A stretch of DNA of 64,000 nt from Mesaphorura yosii (lineage: Eukaryota; Arthropoda; Collembola; Poduromorpha; Tullbergiidae), in assembly GCA_009869945.1 (NCBI GenBank), contig WIXG01000093.1, positions 62,001-126,000 on the forward strand. Reading direction: 5' to 3'. Positions 23,942 to 36,000 of this stretch are shown here, one piece after another. The translations under genes were made by a program, and so were the position numbers. Position 1 is the first letter of the stretch; every line of letters begins with the position of its first letter. Below the pieces are notes generated by a model, which had not been told where the DNA came from, did no database searches, and worked only from the letters and a program-made list of their open reading frames with translations.

Positions 23942-23949
23942 CTTTTATA
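23942..23949 (-). promoter_or_regulatory. TATA box of the histidine-rich gene
   Basis: On the - strand the sequence reads TATAAAAG, a strong consensus TATA box, about 110 bases before the ATG at 23833. Transcription would begin near 23915-23920, leaving an 80-90-base 5' UTR. Confidence 0.6.
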
Positions 23950-25927
23950 ATCTCTGCCCGCACACAATCATCATCCAATTTACTTTGAATGCAACAATGT
24001 GCTAGAAATTAAGAAATTACCTCACAACTTACAAGAAAGACTGACAACAAAGCTCAAAGCTTTACAGCCTCACAGGTGTGTGGTGTTTACTTTCATTCGA
24101 AACGCGATTACACGAGCAGGACGCAAGCGCGAAAGAGTCGAGCCAACAAAGTAACGCGATAAGCGAAGTGTGTATGCATTGATTGAGTACGCAGGTGCGA
24201 TGTGGGTTGTGGGTTGTGGGTCGGTCACTGCTGACTGCTGACTTCCTTCCGGAACAACGATCTCGTGCGCGTACTCTCGACTCGTGTGAATGTGTGAAAT
24301 TAACCACCGCCAGCCGCCTACGGCTATTTCCCATTTGAAAGTCTCGACAGTCGAGTCGAAATCCAACAATGAACGTGATTATGAATTTATGAGCTCTGAG
24401 GATAAAAACGCCACGAGATTACGTAACAATTAAATCCACTTTCTGCAAATTCTCACAATGCATCTTTTGCTCGATTACCATAATTGCAATGCAGTGTGGC
24501 AATTATTTAATCTTGCTGCAATTGCCAATAATTAAATTACGATTACGCGGCGACGACAATCACAGGCTCTCAGCATTGCTGGCCGTCGATTTTATTGCCC
24601 AATTAAATAATCTCTCGCCAATTACGAATGCAATTCGCAACTGCTACAAATTCGCAGTGCTCGAACGCCTGCCCTCCACTTGAATCCTCTTCACTCAAAA
24701 TTGCAAAGTGCAATCGAGTTGCACTCCGCAATACCGCAATGAATGATTGAACATTGCAATTCGACAAGGCCGTGTGGACGAGTGCAAATGTGCAAATGCT
24801 AAATGCAATTTGCCGTTTGCCAATTTGAGAAAATTAATTTGGCGATGCGGCAGCGATGGCGTGGGAATGAGTCTGATTAGCCTTGTGGCAGGCTTATAAT
24901 TGTGTGAAGACATCTGATCTCGTTTCGCGTGTCATCACGCGCGATGGTGGTAAACGAAATCATTAAAATCCAATCATCATTAAACTCGAGGTGCCAAATG
25001 CTGAAATCCTTTCATTGTTTTGCGTTGTCCGATCACAGTTTGTTGGTCAGCAATCACGGAAGTCTGAAGTTTGCACTCCATTCGTTAACGATGCAATGAT
25101 GGAATGCAAACACGCGATTTCTGGCCCAAATCGCTACAAATTTCCTTTACATCTCCACGAGGCGTTTTTAACTACGATTCTTTTCCAGAAAAAGGCATCC
25201 GATTCCGACTCAGGGTCTCCACTGAAATGAATAATAATGTCGACCTCGCAAACGTCGCGCACACTGCTCGGCGTATGCTTCGACTTTCAGAAACCTCTTT
25301 CGCAACTTGGAATCAGAATCCAACGAAGGAAGATCCAAGAAAATGCCCTCTGCTTTTTGAATTCCGCCTTTTGTGTCCCCATTTGAATTAGAAACGATTT
25401 GTCTCATGAATTTGGAAGGAGATAAGCGAATTTTTTAAAAAGAAATTTGACATCTGACGCAGGCTTTTGAATTTGACTTGCAGATGTGTGGAATTCTTCA
25501 GAGGTTATGCCGGGTCGACCGGATGCTGCGATCGCTGCTGTCTCCTTTGACAAAGCGAATGCCCGATTTGGCAGCAGAGACGCAGTGCTGAGATGCCGGC
25601 CGCCTTAGCGCTCCAGCGACCCTGATCACAACGTCATCGCTTCCCTGAATTCTGATTACTGCTTAACGAAACGAAGCGAAATGTGATCAGCCTTCGGGAT
25701 CGTGCGCGCGGACTCGTGCGGTGGCCGCATCTTGCTCATCCGATCCATGTCAATGTGCAGTGCAAAAATGCCTCCATTCCACACTCACCTATCCAACCTG
25801 CACACTGTACTCGTCCGAGGTCCCTTTTCACACGCATTCTGCCACCGGGAAACAAAATGCCCCCTGCCATCCATTAGCTTTCAAACAACCTGTGAGCCAA
25901 CCTAAAAAACACGTTCAATTGCAACAG
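23950..25927. other. Intergenic before the neverland relic
   Basis: No gene recognised. The missing N-terminal exon(s) of the neverland relic would be expected here, but no matching segment was found. Confidence 0.4.
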
Positions 25928-27168
25928 GCTAGAATTTGGTGACGTGGCGGGGCGAGAGCGGGGCCGCTTACGTCGGGGACGCGTACTGCCCCACCTCGGA
26001 GCCCATCTGGGTGTTGGTTCCACCGTTTCTGGAGAATGCATTCAATGTGAGCTAATCGCTCTTCAAATTCACCTTCCAGTGCGCATTCACATTTAACGAA
26101 ATGCATCTTCGTTTGCAGGTCCGTTCCACGGCTGGTCTTTCAAGGACTCCGACGAGAGAAAATTGGCGAGAATTCCCTATACAAACACTTCCGACAGTCA
26201 GTCCGACTTCAAGTGCGACCTACACGCATGTGACTGAACAGAAAACTTAAAAGATGCATTATTGTATTTTTCAATGCCAAAAGTTGCCAAACTTGGCATG
26301 TGGAAGGCGGTGAAATTGAACACATTCGTGTACGTGTGTTCCACACCGAGAATGACGTGCTGAGCTAGATGCCCGTCGAGTTCCTGCAAGTCCGGGCTGG
26401 TGCGTGGAAGTACGGCGGTCGTTCGGAGTTCAAGGTCGGCTGCCACATTCAGGAAATCTCAGAGAACGGGGTGGACAGTGCGCACTTGAACGTTGTACAC
26501 GACAGCGCGATGCTCTGCGGTGGGCAGCCCCAACACACTCTCTTCAAGTGGCACTTCCTAAAACATGTCTAGAGCGGGAACTGGGAGAGAAGCGACGCTG
26601 AGGGTGAGGGTCACGCCACCATCATGAAAGTTCAACAAAATCCGATTTCTGGAACTTAACGTGGAAGTAAAACAGATAGGGCAGGGCGACTTCTCGAAAT
26701 GCCGACGAGCGGACATCTTTCCAAAAATGAACTCTCCTCTGCTTCCAGTGCGGGCCCGGAACCGCGTCGATGGAGTTTACGTCGATCCTCGGCCGAGGAG
26801 TCCTCTTCCACACGGTGATTCCAGTCCAGCTCTTCGTCCAGCGTGTGCTCCACCGATTTTACTCTGAAAACACGTTCATTCACCCGTTCGGAAAGCTCAT
26901 CTTGCTCGGAGAGGCCATCATGATCGAACGAGACATTTCCATCTGGAATCGAAAAATGTTCATTGCCAAACCGATTTTTGTGAGGGAAGACCAAAGCGTT
27001 AAGAAATTCCGTGGGTGGTACACACAATTCTACTCCGAACACAGCCCGCGCTACAACGACGGTGGAAATGGAGACACATTGAACTTTCGACAAGTTCCTT
27101 CTGCAGTGAAGGTGCTGGCTTATTCCAGAATTTCAGACTCACGCCTGAAAATGCAGACCACAATCTAG
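25928..27168 (+). pseudogene. nvd: Broken neverland / DAF-36-type cholesterol 7-desaturase (Rieske oxygenase)
   Basis: Neverland is a Rieske non-haem iron oxygenase that makes 7-dehydrocholesterol for ecdysteroid synthesis. Fragments in the right order are visible in all three + frames: a Rieske segment (GDAYCP..., then CIQ|CPFHGWSF across an intron at 26047-26118), the catalytic-domain motif CHIQEISENGVDSAHLN near 26440-26500, and an intact C-terminus at 26770-27168 containing IWNRKMFIAKPIFVRED and RGWYTQFYSEHSP. Lesions: a one-base loss just after the first Rieske cysteine (about 25990) that shifts the CxH histidine out of frame; no AG at the expected acceptor (AA at 26273-26274); a one-base loss near 26339; TGG-to-TAG stops at 26366 and 26570; and another frame change near 26637. 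The N-terminus was not found. A poly(A) signal remains at 27212. I consider it a decayed paralog rather than a working gene. Confidence 0.85.
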
Positions 27169-27211
27169 TTTTCATTAAAAACTGTAAACATTTTTCGAAT
27201 CCGGCACTCTA

Positions 27212-27217
27212 AATAAA
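27212..27217 (+). terminator. Poly(A) signal retained after the neverland relic
   Basis: AATAAA 44 bases after the last in-frame stop of the relic, at the position expected of the ancestral gene. Confidence 0.5.
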
Positions 27218-27855
27218 TGCACTCGTGAAGTCTCGAGTGCTGACGCTTAAGGTGGCTCCTTCGATGTTTATTCGACAGACTTTTATTGCTTGATCTGATT
27301 ATAGAATCAACTTTGTGAGTTAAAAATCATACATTTCTAATTCTAAAGGTACAACAAATGATGGCATAATTATTGCAGTTATGTACATGACTCGAATATA
27401 GCAGGTTTTCTTCATTTAAGCTTGAACTAAATAAATTAGGAGATAATCTACAGTCAATTAAATTAAATAGATAATAAATAACAGCGAATAAAAGTCATTT
27501 AATTTTAAACGTTCTGCCATGCGCTATTCCGTCCTATTCTGGATTTTTGAAGATTGAAGTTGTGTTAATTCCTGGGCTCTTTGATAATTAAAGTTAATTT
27601 AGTTAATCGGTGATTGGGAAGCGGGATTCGAGTACAAAATTTTGACAATTTAAATTTTGAATCAAAGGAAGAAGTATGTTTTCGCAGAGTCAGTCGCGCC
27701 GTGTTACTTCTGGTCGCTGTCTTTCATCTGTAAAGACGGCAGAATTCCTTTAGGTGTCTCGTCATTTCTTTACCCGACCTTGCACTGTTCAAATAAGAAT
27801 TATAATTACAACTTCATTAAATGCTGTAATATCCAAAATTGAGTTATTTCAGAGT
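27218..27855. other. AT-rich gap between neverland relic and transportin-3
   Basis: Very AT-rich, with TTTATT words at 27266 and 27277 that could end the - strand transportin-3 transcript. No coding frame of note. Confidence 0.4.
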
Positions 27856-30800
27856 TCAGTCTTTGACTTGCCCCATGATTTGTTTATGAAAAGTTTCTAG
27901 TTGAGCCAGGGTCGCGTACGGGGCTCCAGAAACAGTCTTGTTTGGTAACTGCTTGAGTGCGGACTCTAACCAGGCGGACATCTCCTGCAATGAACAAGTG
28001 ACAATGATCAACCTGCACTTCGAGGTCGACATCTGAGCCTAAGCCTTGACAGACCCACCAGTGGCAAATATGTTTTCAGCTGATTGAGCAAGTCACAGAC
28101 TCCAAGTAGTAAGGACGTTGGTAAATTAAAAACTGCCGCGTGGAGGCAAGTATACACGCAGTTAGGGCCGTACTGAATTAGGATGTTCTTAACCATCGCC
28201 GCTACATTCGTGTCAGCGTCCTCCTAAAATGGACATAAAATTGAGGTAGTGCATTTCCAAGAATTTATGGCATCACAAAGACTAAATTAGTTAAATGTTA
28301 TTGAATTACCTTTCGACACTGATGAACTAATTCATAGAAGAACTTCATGACTGAAGTGTTAGCTTCGCCATGGTCCAAATTAATACCATGTAATCCTAAT
28401 TGCACAATGTTATTAAACACTGGCGCTCCGAGGAACGGTGCTGGACAATGCTGAATGTATCTGTCAAATAATATGCAAATATGCATACACATTCTAGAAA
28501 TATTATCTCAAGATTTTACAAGGCCAAATAATTTACCTGACACACAGTCTGAAAAAGTCGTCAACCGTATCGGGATGACTTCGGAGCCCAGCAGTGCTCC
28601 CCAACTGTTGGAACGTGGGAACATAAAACGCCTCCAGCATTTGTATCAGACCTGGAACGCAAATGTCCAACGACCCATACTCGTCCACAAGGATAGATCC
28701 GAGGTACAGGAAACAACTGTGGTGATGTGCTGAGTACATTTGTACAATCTGCAATAATTTGATCGAAAGTGATAAGTGCTATCATCTCGATTCGATGTCA
28801 AGTGATTCTTGTCAATTGGGATTAGTCCTCTACCTGTGTCACCAAAGGTTGCACGAACGGATGCGAGTGCTTTCCCACACAGCGGACAGCATAACGAAGG
28901 CATCGACACACTCGTTCCATAATTCGTGGGTCAGCTTGAAATCTGTCGCAGACCCTGGACACGACCGGCCAAACGTCTTCGCAGATCACATTTTTACATG
29001 GATGTTCTTCGTCGTCTTTCAGGTCAATATCGGTTGTTCTGAACAAGGCAGAAAGTCTGTCCACCCAGAATATTGGATCACCCTTGGAACCACGTTCTTC
29101 TTCAGTCATTGCCGGATTCTGTATTAAGAAAGTAAATTAACAAAGGGTCTGTTTTCCGTCTATTAAATGGCATTTTATGAATATTACCACAGCAAGTGCA
29201 TCTAAAGGTACAAGTTGAGCATGGCAAATCTGCTTCAACACAATCTGAAGCTTGTCTCGTGGGAGCGTTCCCACAACGTGTCCGAGACCGCGCAAGAGTC
29301 CGATAACTGCGTCATTGGATACGTTGTATCGATCCATCTGTTCAAGCAACCCCAGAAGACTGTCCAAGTTTGGCGCAATTTCCTCCGCACAGTTTTGACA
29401 CATATTGAGCAAAGCAGCACCAGCCGGATTCGATATCTCAGGGAATTCGAGCGAATTTGCAAGGAAGGTCATCGCCGCCAATAAATACTGTCCGCCTTCA
29501 CCAGGGTGCTTACGAAACCAAACAGCCATTGAGCCGATGAATTTTACAGCGGAAATTCGGACGCAAATGTGCTTCCATTCTGTCCAACTGAGGACTGCTC
29601 TGATTACAGGCTCAATTGTTGTCATGTCAGACCTACAAGAAGCCAGAAATAAGATTAATTGAAATTTGACTCAGCCATTTCTTGGCCTCGGTAACGTCAG
29701 CCAGCATAAACTTACGTGTTGATTGACTTAGCTAGTGGTCGAAGCAAAAATAGTGCGGCTTCAATGGACTCCCAGCTCGAATTCTTTGTCACCAACTGTG
29801 CACCAATATCACCAAAAATCTGAAGTGGGCCTACCATGAATGCGAGGTCCTCAATTAGTTCGGCCACTTTCTTCCGAAAGTCGTAAAAGTCGTCGTCCTT
29901 TGGAAGCGGTCCCTCCTGTGATTAACAAGTCGAGTCAGTCAATCAAAGCAACTTACCATGTGATCCGTAAACTGAATGTACTGATCGTATTTCTTACATG
30001 ATCGGCCTCAATGTAGCATTGTTTGTAGAGGGCTTGGATACATCTCTGAACGTAGGGTCTGAACATGGTGTTGAGAGACTCGTCGTGGGCATGGTACACA
30101 ACTTCGCTTAACTTGTACCAGAAAGGAAACGTGGCTTCTGCGACCTGCAACAGGATTGCAACCCAATAAAAAGAATATTTGAATAGGAAGGATTTACTTT
30201 GTATTTAAATATTTATCTCCTACCTCGTAGTCATGATGGCCATTACAAATTAAAACAAGGTCCATGGATCGGAGAGAGTAGTGAGGATTCCTCCAGCTTT
30301 TTACCATAAAGTTGATCATGCTCTCAGCGTAATCGGTAAATAGTCGGCAGTAGTTTAACGTTCTATGTAAATGGAGATAAAGAGATGATAAGCACATAAA
30401 GTCCATAGTCCTAGTCCGCTTGGCAAGGCCGCGGCAATTGAATAATTGAATTACTTTTCCAAATCTTCGTGTGCGACTGAAAGATGGTAAGCTTCTTCAA
30501 ATGACATGATGGACTGAAACAACGCGTGCTGAAGGCTGTGCAGGTCGATCACATTGTTATTTTCGGCTTTGTCAGGATCAGGTAGATCATAAACCACAGC
30601 AGTGATGCAATCTGTCGCTGCCTCGTGAATTACCAATGAGCACTGCAAGGAACAGGATTTTCTCAACTGGAGTTAATATGGCATATTTTAAATTTTAAAT
30701 CCTTAAATACCTCTGCGGAACGCAGCTGTGCAACAGCGAATCCTAAAATTTCTCCAGGTTGATCCGTGCAAAATATTTCAGGGTTAACTTGAACCCACGA

Positions 30801-31761
30801 CCGGAAGCAATTAAGTATGCACGTGACCAACGTTTCTGTATTCACATTGATGTCAGTTAATGCTCCGTTTTGGTACGCACGGAGACACTGTAATCCAAGA
30901 ATATAAAAATTACCTCACATTTACAGATTGCGAACTTTCATGGCATCAACAAATAACAATGCCAATAATCACCTGTTTTAGGAAGTCAAGAACGGCGTGA
31001 GCAACTGTTTCAAGCTGTTGCATAATTTGATGGCGTCGGTTTTCGCCTAAGTGCAACTTTCTCGAATAGGCCTCCTCAGGAATGAACATAAGAATTTCAA
31101 GCAGTGGCCACCAGCAGTTTATGTCCGGTCCAAGTGAATGCAACAACTGGCCAATCGGATCGGCCCAGTTAGTCGCTTGCAGAACCAAATACGTGACCGC
31201 TAAACATAGCTGCAGGGTTAGAACATCAGCATTTGACATTAAATTGATACATTCGTCGTCACTCGTCAGAGGAGGTGCCGTGTTAGGGTTACCTGATTAA
31301 CGATGGAGGTTTCAGTTCTTCCGTTGATATTTTTGACGTGCTGGACTAACGAGTCTCGTAATGCAGAATAGGATTCTTGTGGCAGTTCATGAAATGATGA
31401 TTGAATCTTGGTTCGGAGGGTATGAGCTCCAAAATAGCGAGTGTTTAGATCGGGGCCTTGGTACAACAACTGATCAGCAAGGGTCCAAGCGTGCACCTGT
31501 GAACATAGAATGAATGGTAAATAGTTGTGTTCACGGGCAAAATGGGAAGTTGTGAGTTCCACTTACAGATCGTTGAAAATGGTCCAAAAACTCTGAAGCA
31601 CGATGTTTATCAGCAGCAACCACATTCGCCTGATCGTTGTACAAGGTCTGAATTGCTTGGTAAACGGTTTCCAAATTCATATCTGCAACCATTTTCAATT
31701 GTTGCTGAGACTCTGGTGAATCTGTTAGTGAATTTGGTAGCATTCCTCCATTATCAGACAT
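27856..31761 (-). CDS. TNPO3: Transportin-3 (importin-beta family nuclear import receptor for SR proteins)
   Basis: Karyopherin that carries phosphorylated SR splicing factors into the nucleus; built of HEAT repeats. Fourteen exons (31567-31761, 31293-31496, 30973-31209, 30711-30887, 30455-30642, 30224-30362, 29998-30144, 29716-29915, 29188-29632, 28834-29118, 28537-28748, 28310-28460, 28059-28223, 27856-27984) join in frame to 957 residues; the human protein is about 923. Matches along the whole length include VHAW near the first junction, [21 protein letters not shown], VERxCRCLR/AVRCVGK and [12 protein letters not shown] followed by NHPDTVDD-like [11 protein letters not shown]. All introns are GT-AG and short. 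The first ATG in the frame is 31761; an upstream TTG-initiated extension is not supported. A second GT at 29957, 41 bases past the exon 7 donor, would shift the frame if used. It runs head to head with the ZMYND11 homolog. Confidence 0.95.
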
Positions 31762-33003
31762 GACCTCAACATTCGTTGGGGGGATGAAATGCAAAGTTGA
31801 TTAATTAACCGAGCCAAATCAACTCCAGACTGTCCAGACTCCAGCAAAACTGTAGTGCAGTTGTGCAGTCTTGGCGTCCTCAAGGCATAGTACCTACAGA
31901 GAAGATAATTAGAAATCCCGAAATCGTGACTGTCCAGGAGTAAGTGCAATTCGTCTAATTACCTTACCTTCTCCCTTAGTAGCCGGTGGCGAATAATTCG
32001 TCCTAAAAATGCCCCAAATTAAGCGACAAGTACTGTTTCGCACTCTCTAGTAAATTAGATTCAAAAGAACGGAACGACGTGCGCAGAGAGGCAAGCAGGA
32101 AGAATTGAAAGCGACAAGATATAGTGTAGTGCAGTGAGAGCCTTGCTTTCACATATACAGGCAAGACTTTCAAGAAATCGCACGAGAGAGATTCCTTCAC
32201 CAATGATTCCAACCGAAAGTTTGTAAACAAAGTCCCCGATCCAGCGAATCCAGCGTATCAAACTGCCATTTGCCATTTCCATGTTTTCCGAAGTTTTCTA
32301 TGTCTACACGATTTACGGGCAATAGTCCCCATGTGCCCGTACTAGCGTAGGTCCGAGTCTTCGCTTACGACAAAGGGCGAGTCGCAAGTGGATCCGGATC
32401 CGGATTTTGTGCAATTCGTTTGACCTGATGCGATGTCGACGTGTCACAACTCAACCAATGACCGTCCAGCTTCCACCACCCATTTTTAGTCTATCCGCAT
32501 CTCGATCTCATGCGTTTATGATTGAGGAGAGCGTCCACCTCACGATAACTCCGCATCTTCCCCCGCACTGGAACGTGTGCTGGTGTGCTGCTTAGCATTG
32601 CTCGCATCGTAACGAACTTAACTAACGCAGCCCGAAACGTTCCGTTCTTATGCTATTGATGCTCTGTATGATCGCATCCCAACTTTTCTTACTCGACGGC
32701 TTCATTTCCAACCTTCATTCATTCCTGGGAGGTTGGAGTGTGCAGTTTGTACCTCAGCTCACGCTCCTGATTTCGACTCCTCTCCTCCGAGCCGTCTTCA
32801 TCCTCGCGTTCTCTCACCTTTTCTCCTGACGCTGAAATCCACTTGAAAGGATCATCAAATTTTAACCGACGGAGCCGAGCCCGAGCCCAGTCATCTGAGT
32901 AAGTAGTAATTTCTTGCTGCCCCAATTAATGCCTGATCTATGCTTTAGAATAGAAGCATTTTAATTTTTCTGTTTGTTTCCTGTGACTAGAGCGAGAGCT
33001 ACG
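31762..33003. promoter_or_regulatory. Shared head-to-head promoter region of transportin-3 and the ZMYND11 homolog, with 5' UTRs
   Basis: About 1.2 kb separates the two divergent start codons. A non-coding first exon of the + strand gene probably ends at 32898 (CTGA|GTAAGT), with an acceptor at 32989-32990, 14 bases before its ATG. No TATA box is evident on either side, as usual for housekeeping bidirectional promoters. A short GGATCC duplication lies near 32390. Open frames here on either strand look non-coding. Confidence 0.5.
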
Positions 33004-36000
33004 ATGCTGACGCGAAGTACTACGAAGAAGTTCGTTATATTTGCGCAGGACAACCCAGAACAAGTCCCTCTCATCTGCCAGAATGATCTTCTGGCACCTG
33101 AATCTCGGGCAGAACTGGAAAGGTGCGGCAACATAGATGACTACATCCGAATGAATTCAATGCATTTCAACTTGGGAACCCAGGGCGGTCAAATATCACG
33201 ACCCGGGGAACCTTATATGGGTCGAGCTGACGAGGAAATGGTAAGAGAATGGACATTGTTTCTGTTCTGAACTCTGAGTATAAACCACGGTATATTCGTG
33301 CCTGTATGCTGACCCATATATTTTGCATCATCTAGAAAACCTAGTTTATGGATATAAGTGTACGAGGTATGAGTCTTGAAAGTATGCAATTGTTGGCTTT
33401 GCTGGCCGGTGTCTTAGGCCTTCTCAAAGATACGTGAAGTGCTACGAATGCAGGTGCCGAGGTACCTGTTGGTCCCTCATTAAGGTCATCATACATGAGT
33501 TCCAGTGCTACAATGCTGACTTTGCGCTTCTGCTTTTCTGTGAGTGACAAGTACGAAAGTTCGATTTCATGCTAGTTTTCTTGGGTAAAAATCATCATTC
33601 ATGCGCTACTGCGACGATAATGATACACAACAATTACAACGGCGATAGGCAGGGCAGGGCGGCCGAATTTTTCTATTCACGATTGTAAGCGCCCATTCAA
33701 ATGAGAACATAGTTAAATGTTAATAATGTTACGACGAGACGACGCGAACCAAGCTAATTACAAAGTTACAGGCTCCTGAACTCACTCTATCTAGTGGGTC
33801 TTTACGAAGTGGTAAGTGGTAAACCTTTGCAATGTTAAGCCAAAGCATTGACATTGCGAGACCAAGCATAAAAACTAGTTTCATGAGTTTCATCTTTCAT
33901 TGAGCAATTCCCAAGCATTGTGCTAAGCTATAATAGGTTTCCTCGGCGTTTTCAAACACAAGAAAGTCGATAAAGGATGCATTGCAACGAAAAAGACTCT
34001 CCCTCCCGTACGGCATAAACAAGCAAACGAGTCCAGTCAGTCAAGGCAAAGTCCAACTCACCAAACTTGCTTCATAATTAACTATTTACTCTTTAAGCAC
34101 ACGCCAATTAATTGCTCCCCAAAGTCGGCTCGTTGCTCGTCTTATCAAATCAGGTTGGGATAGTTGGGAAGTTTCAACTGGTTAGCCCAGATTATTATTT
34201 GTCGGAATCGACGCCTTGAGTCAGGATAGCCTTTGCATGGTTGTACATGGTAAGAATGGAGCGGTGCTTTTTCAGACCTTAGGAATTCGTCATACCGGTT
34301 AATTCTTCCGTTTGGATTGACTAACCACAACTGAAACTAATGTGTGCATGTTTTTGAATTTGCATTGCAGCCAGAAAAATATCCGGAGTTTGCTAAAATG
34401 CAATCCACGCTAAGAATTACTTTGCCGCTACGCATTCAGCAACTATGGGACTGTTTTACTAATCAAGGACGTACTTTGGACATCGACAAGTTCGTTGCAC
34501 AGGCGGCTAGTCTACATAAACTGTCGAAAGGTACGCCACGCTCAACTTTTGTAAGAAATTAAAGAAATAAATGGGTGCATTTGCATTTTGCAAGCGAGAA
34601 ACGAACAAACTTCACCGGCATGTAACAGCTTTTGCATTTATCAGATACGGTGACCGATGACCTCGAGAATGCAATCAAAGATGGACTAATCGTGGCTGAA
34701 ATGATCCAGGAAAATGGAAATGAAGTCGAAGTTTACAAGTTACCAGGTAATTACAATTAAACTGATCCACTGCTTCGAACAGTCAGCACGCACGGATCTA
34801 ATTCAACATTTTGAATGCTTCATGCTGTTTCAACAGATTTTCCGATTCAAAAGGGTGATCATGACTGGTATTGCTTTCGTTGTCACTTGGGTGGGCCTGT
34901 TGGTACGTATAGCTTGGCATTTACGAGTCACCAGCAGCCAACACCAACATTTTGCCAGCTAATTTAATCATCTTTTCCATAATTTGCAGTGAAATGCGAG
35001 GACTGTCCTCGCGTCTTTCACTTGGAATGCCTGCCGGAAGATCGCAAGCCGCATAAGGATCTGTTCGTCTGCCCTCCTTGCCACGTTAGTTATAAAACAG
35101 TCTCAATGGTACACCTGTCGGATGCCTTTTAACTTCTGTTTTTACACTTTTAGGTGCTGTCAACCAAGCAAAACACTGAAATAATGGGTCTGAAGCCGAA
35201 GCAACTGAACACTTTGATTACGTACATTCTGGACAGATTTCGAGAGTGGGTAAGAGCGAGTGTATGTATGAAGAAAAATGTCGGAGGTTATAACGTGAAT
35301 TGCTTGAATATCATTGGATGAACATAAAATTACACATTCTTCTATTTCGATATAGAAAATTGATGAATTAGACAACGCTGACGCAAAGATTTGGGTTAAT
35401 CGAGTGGGCAGACCAGCCAAAGAGACTTGGCGTTTCGATTGCTTGGTTTATACTCCTATGGACTTGACAATTATGTATGAGAAGGCATCCAGTACAAAGT
35501 AAGCCAATTTCGTTACTCAAAATTGTTTTAGGCGTAGAAATTCGAATTTCAATTGAAACATGTGGCGATTTTCCAGCTATAAAAGCATTGAAGAGTTTCA
35601 AGTGGATTGTGAAACGCTGTACCACAATATAGCTACGTTCTTTGGAATTGAAGCTACCAAAGGTAGCAACATTGGAGCAGCCTTCCACAGAGATATAAGC
35701 CACGAGATCAACGTAAGTCCTTGTTGCCTTTGATAAGTGATAATGGCCAGTAGCCATCCAGTAATTTTTGTAATTTACCGGTATCCAGGAAGTGATGCTC
35801 TGTCACGACTGTTTCCGTTTGTCGAATGAAAAGAGTCATCCGTATTGGTTTTGCTTGCCTTGTTCTACACCACACGAAGTTGTGTTTGCTAAGCAGACCG
35901 GGTATCCTTTCTGGCCTGCAAAGGTAAGTTTCTCAGACATATTTGGTTTAAACGAACACAGTTTAAATCAGCTTTTTCAATTCTTCATTAATGCTCTTTC

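Noticed and set aside
29957-29997. Extra 41 bases on transportin-3 exon 7 using a second GT donor
   Set aside because: Would shift the frame; the 29998 boundary joins conserved sequence exactly.
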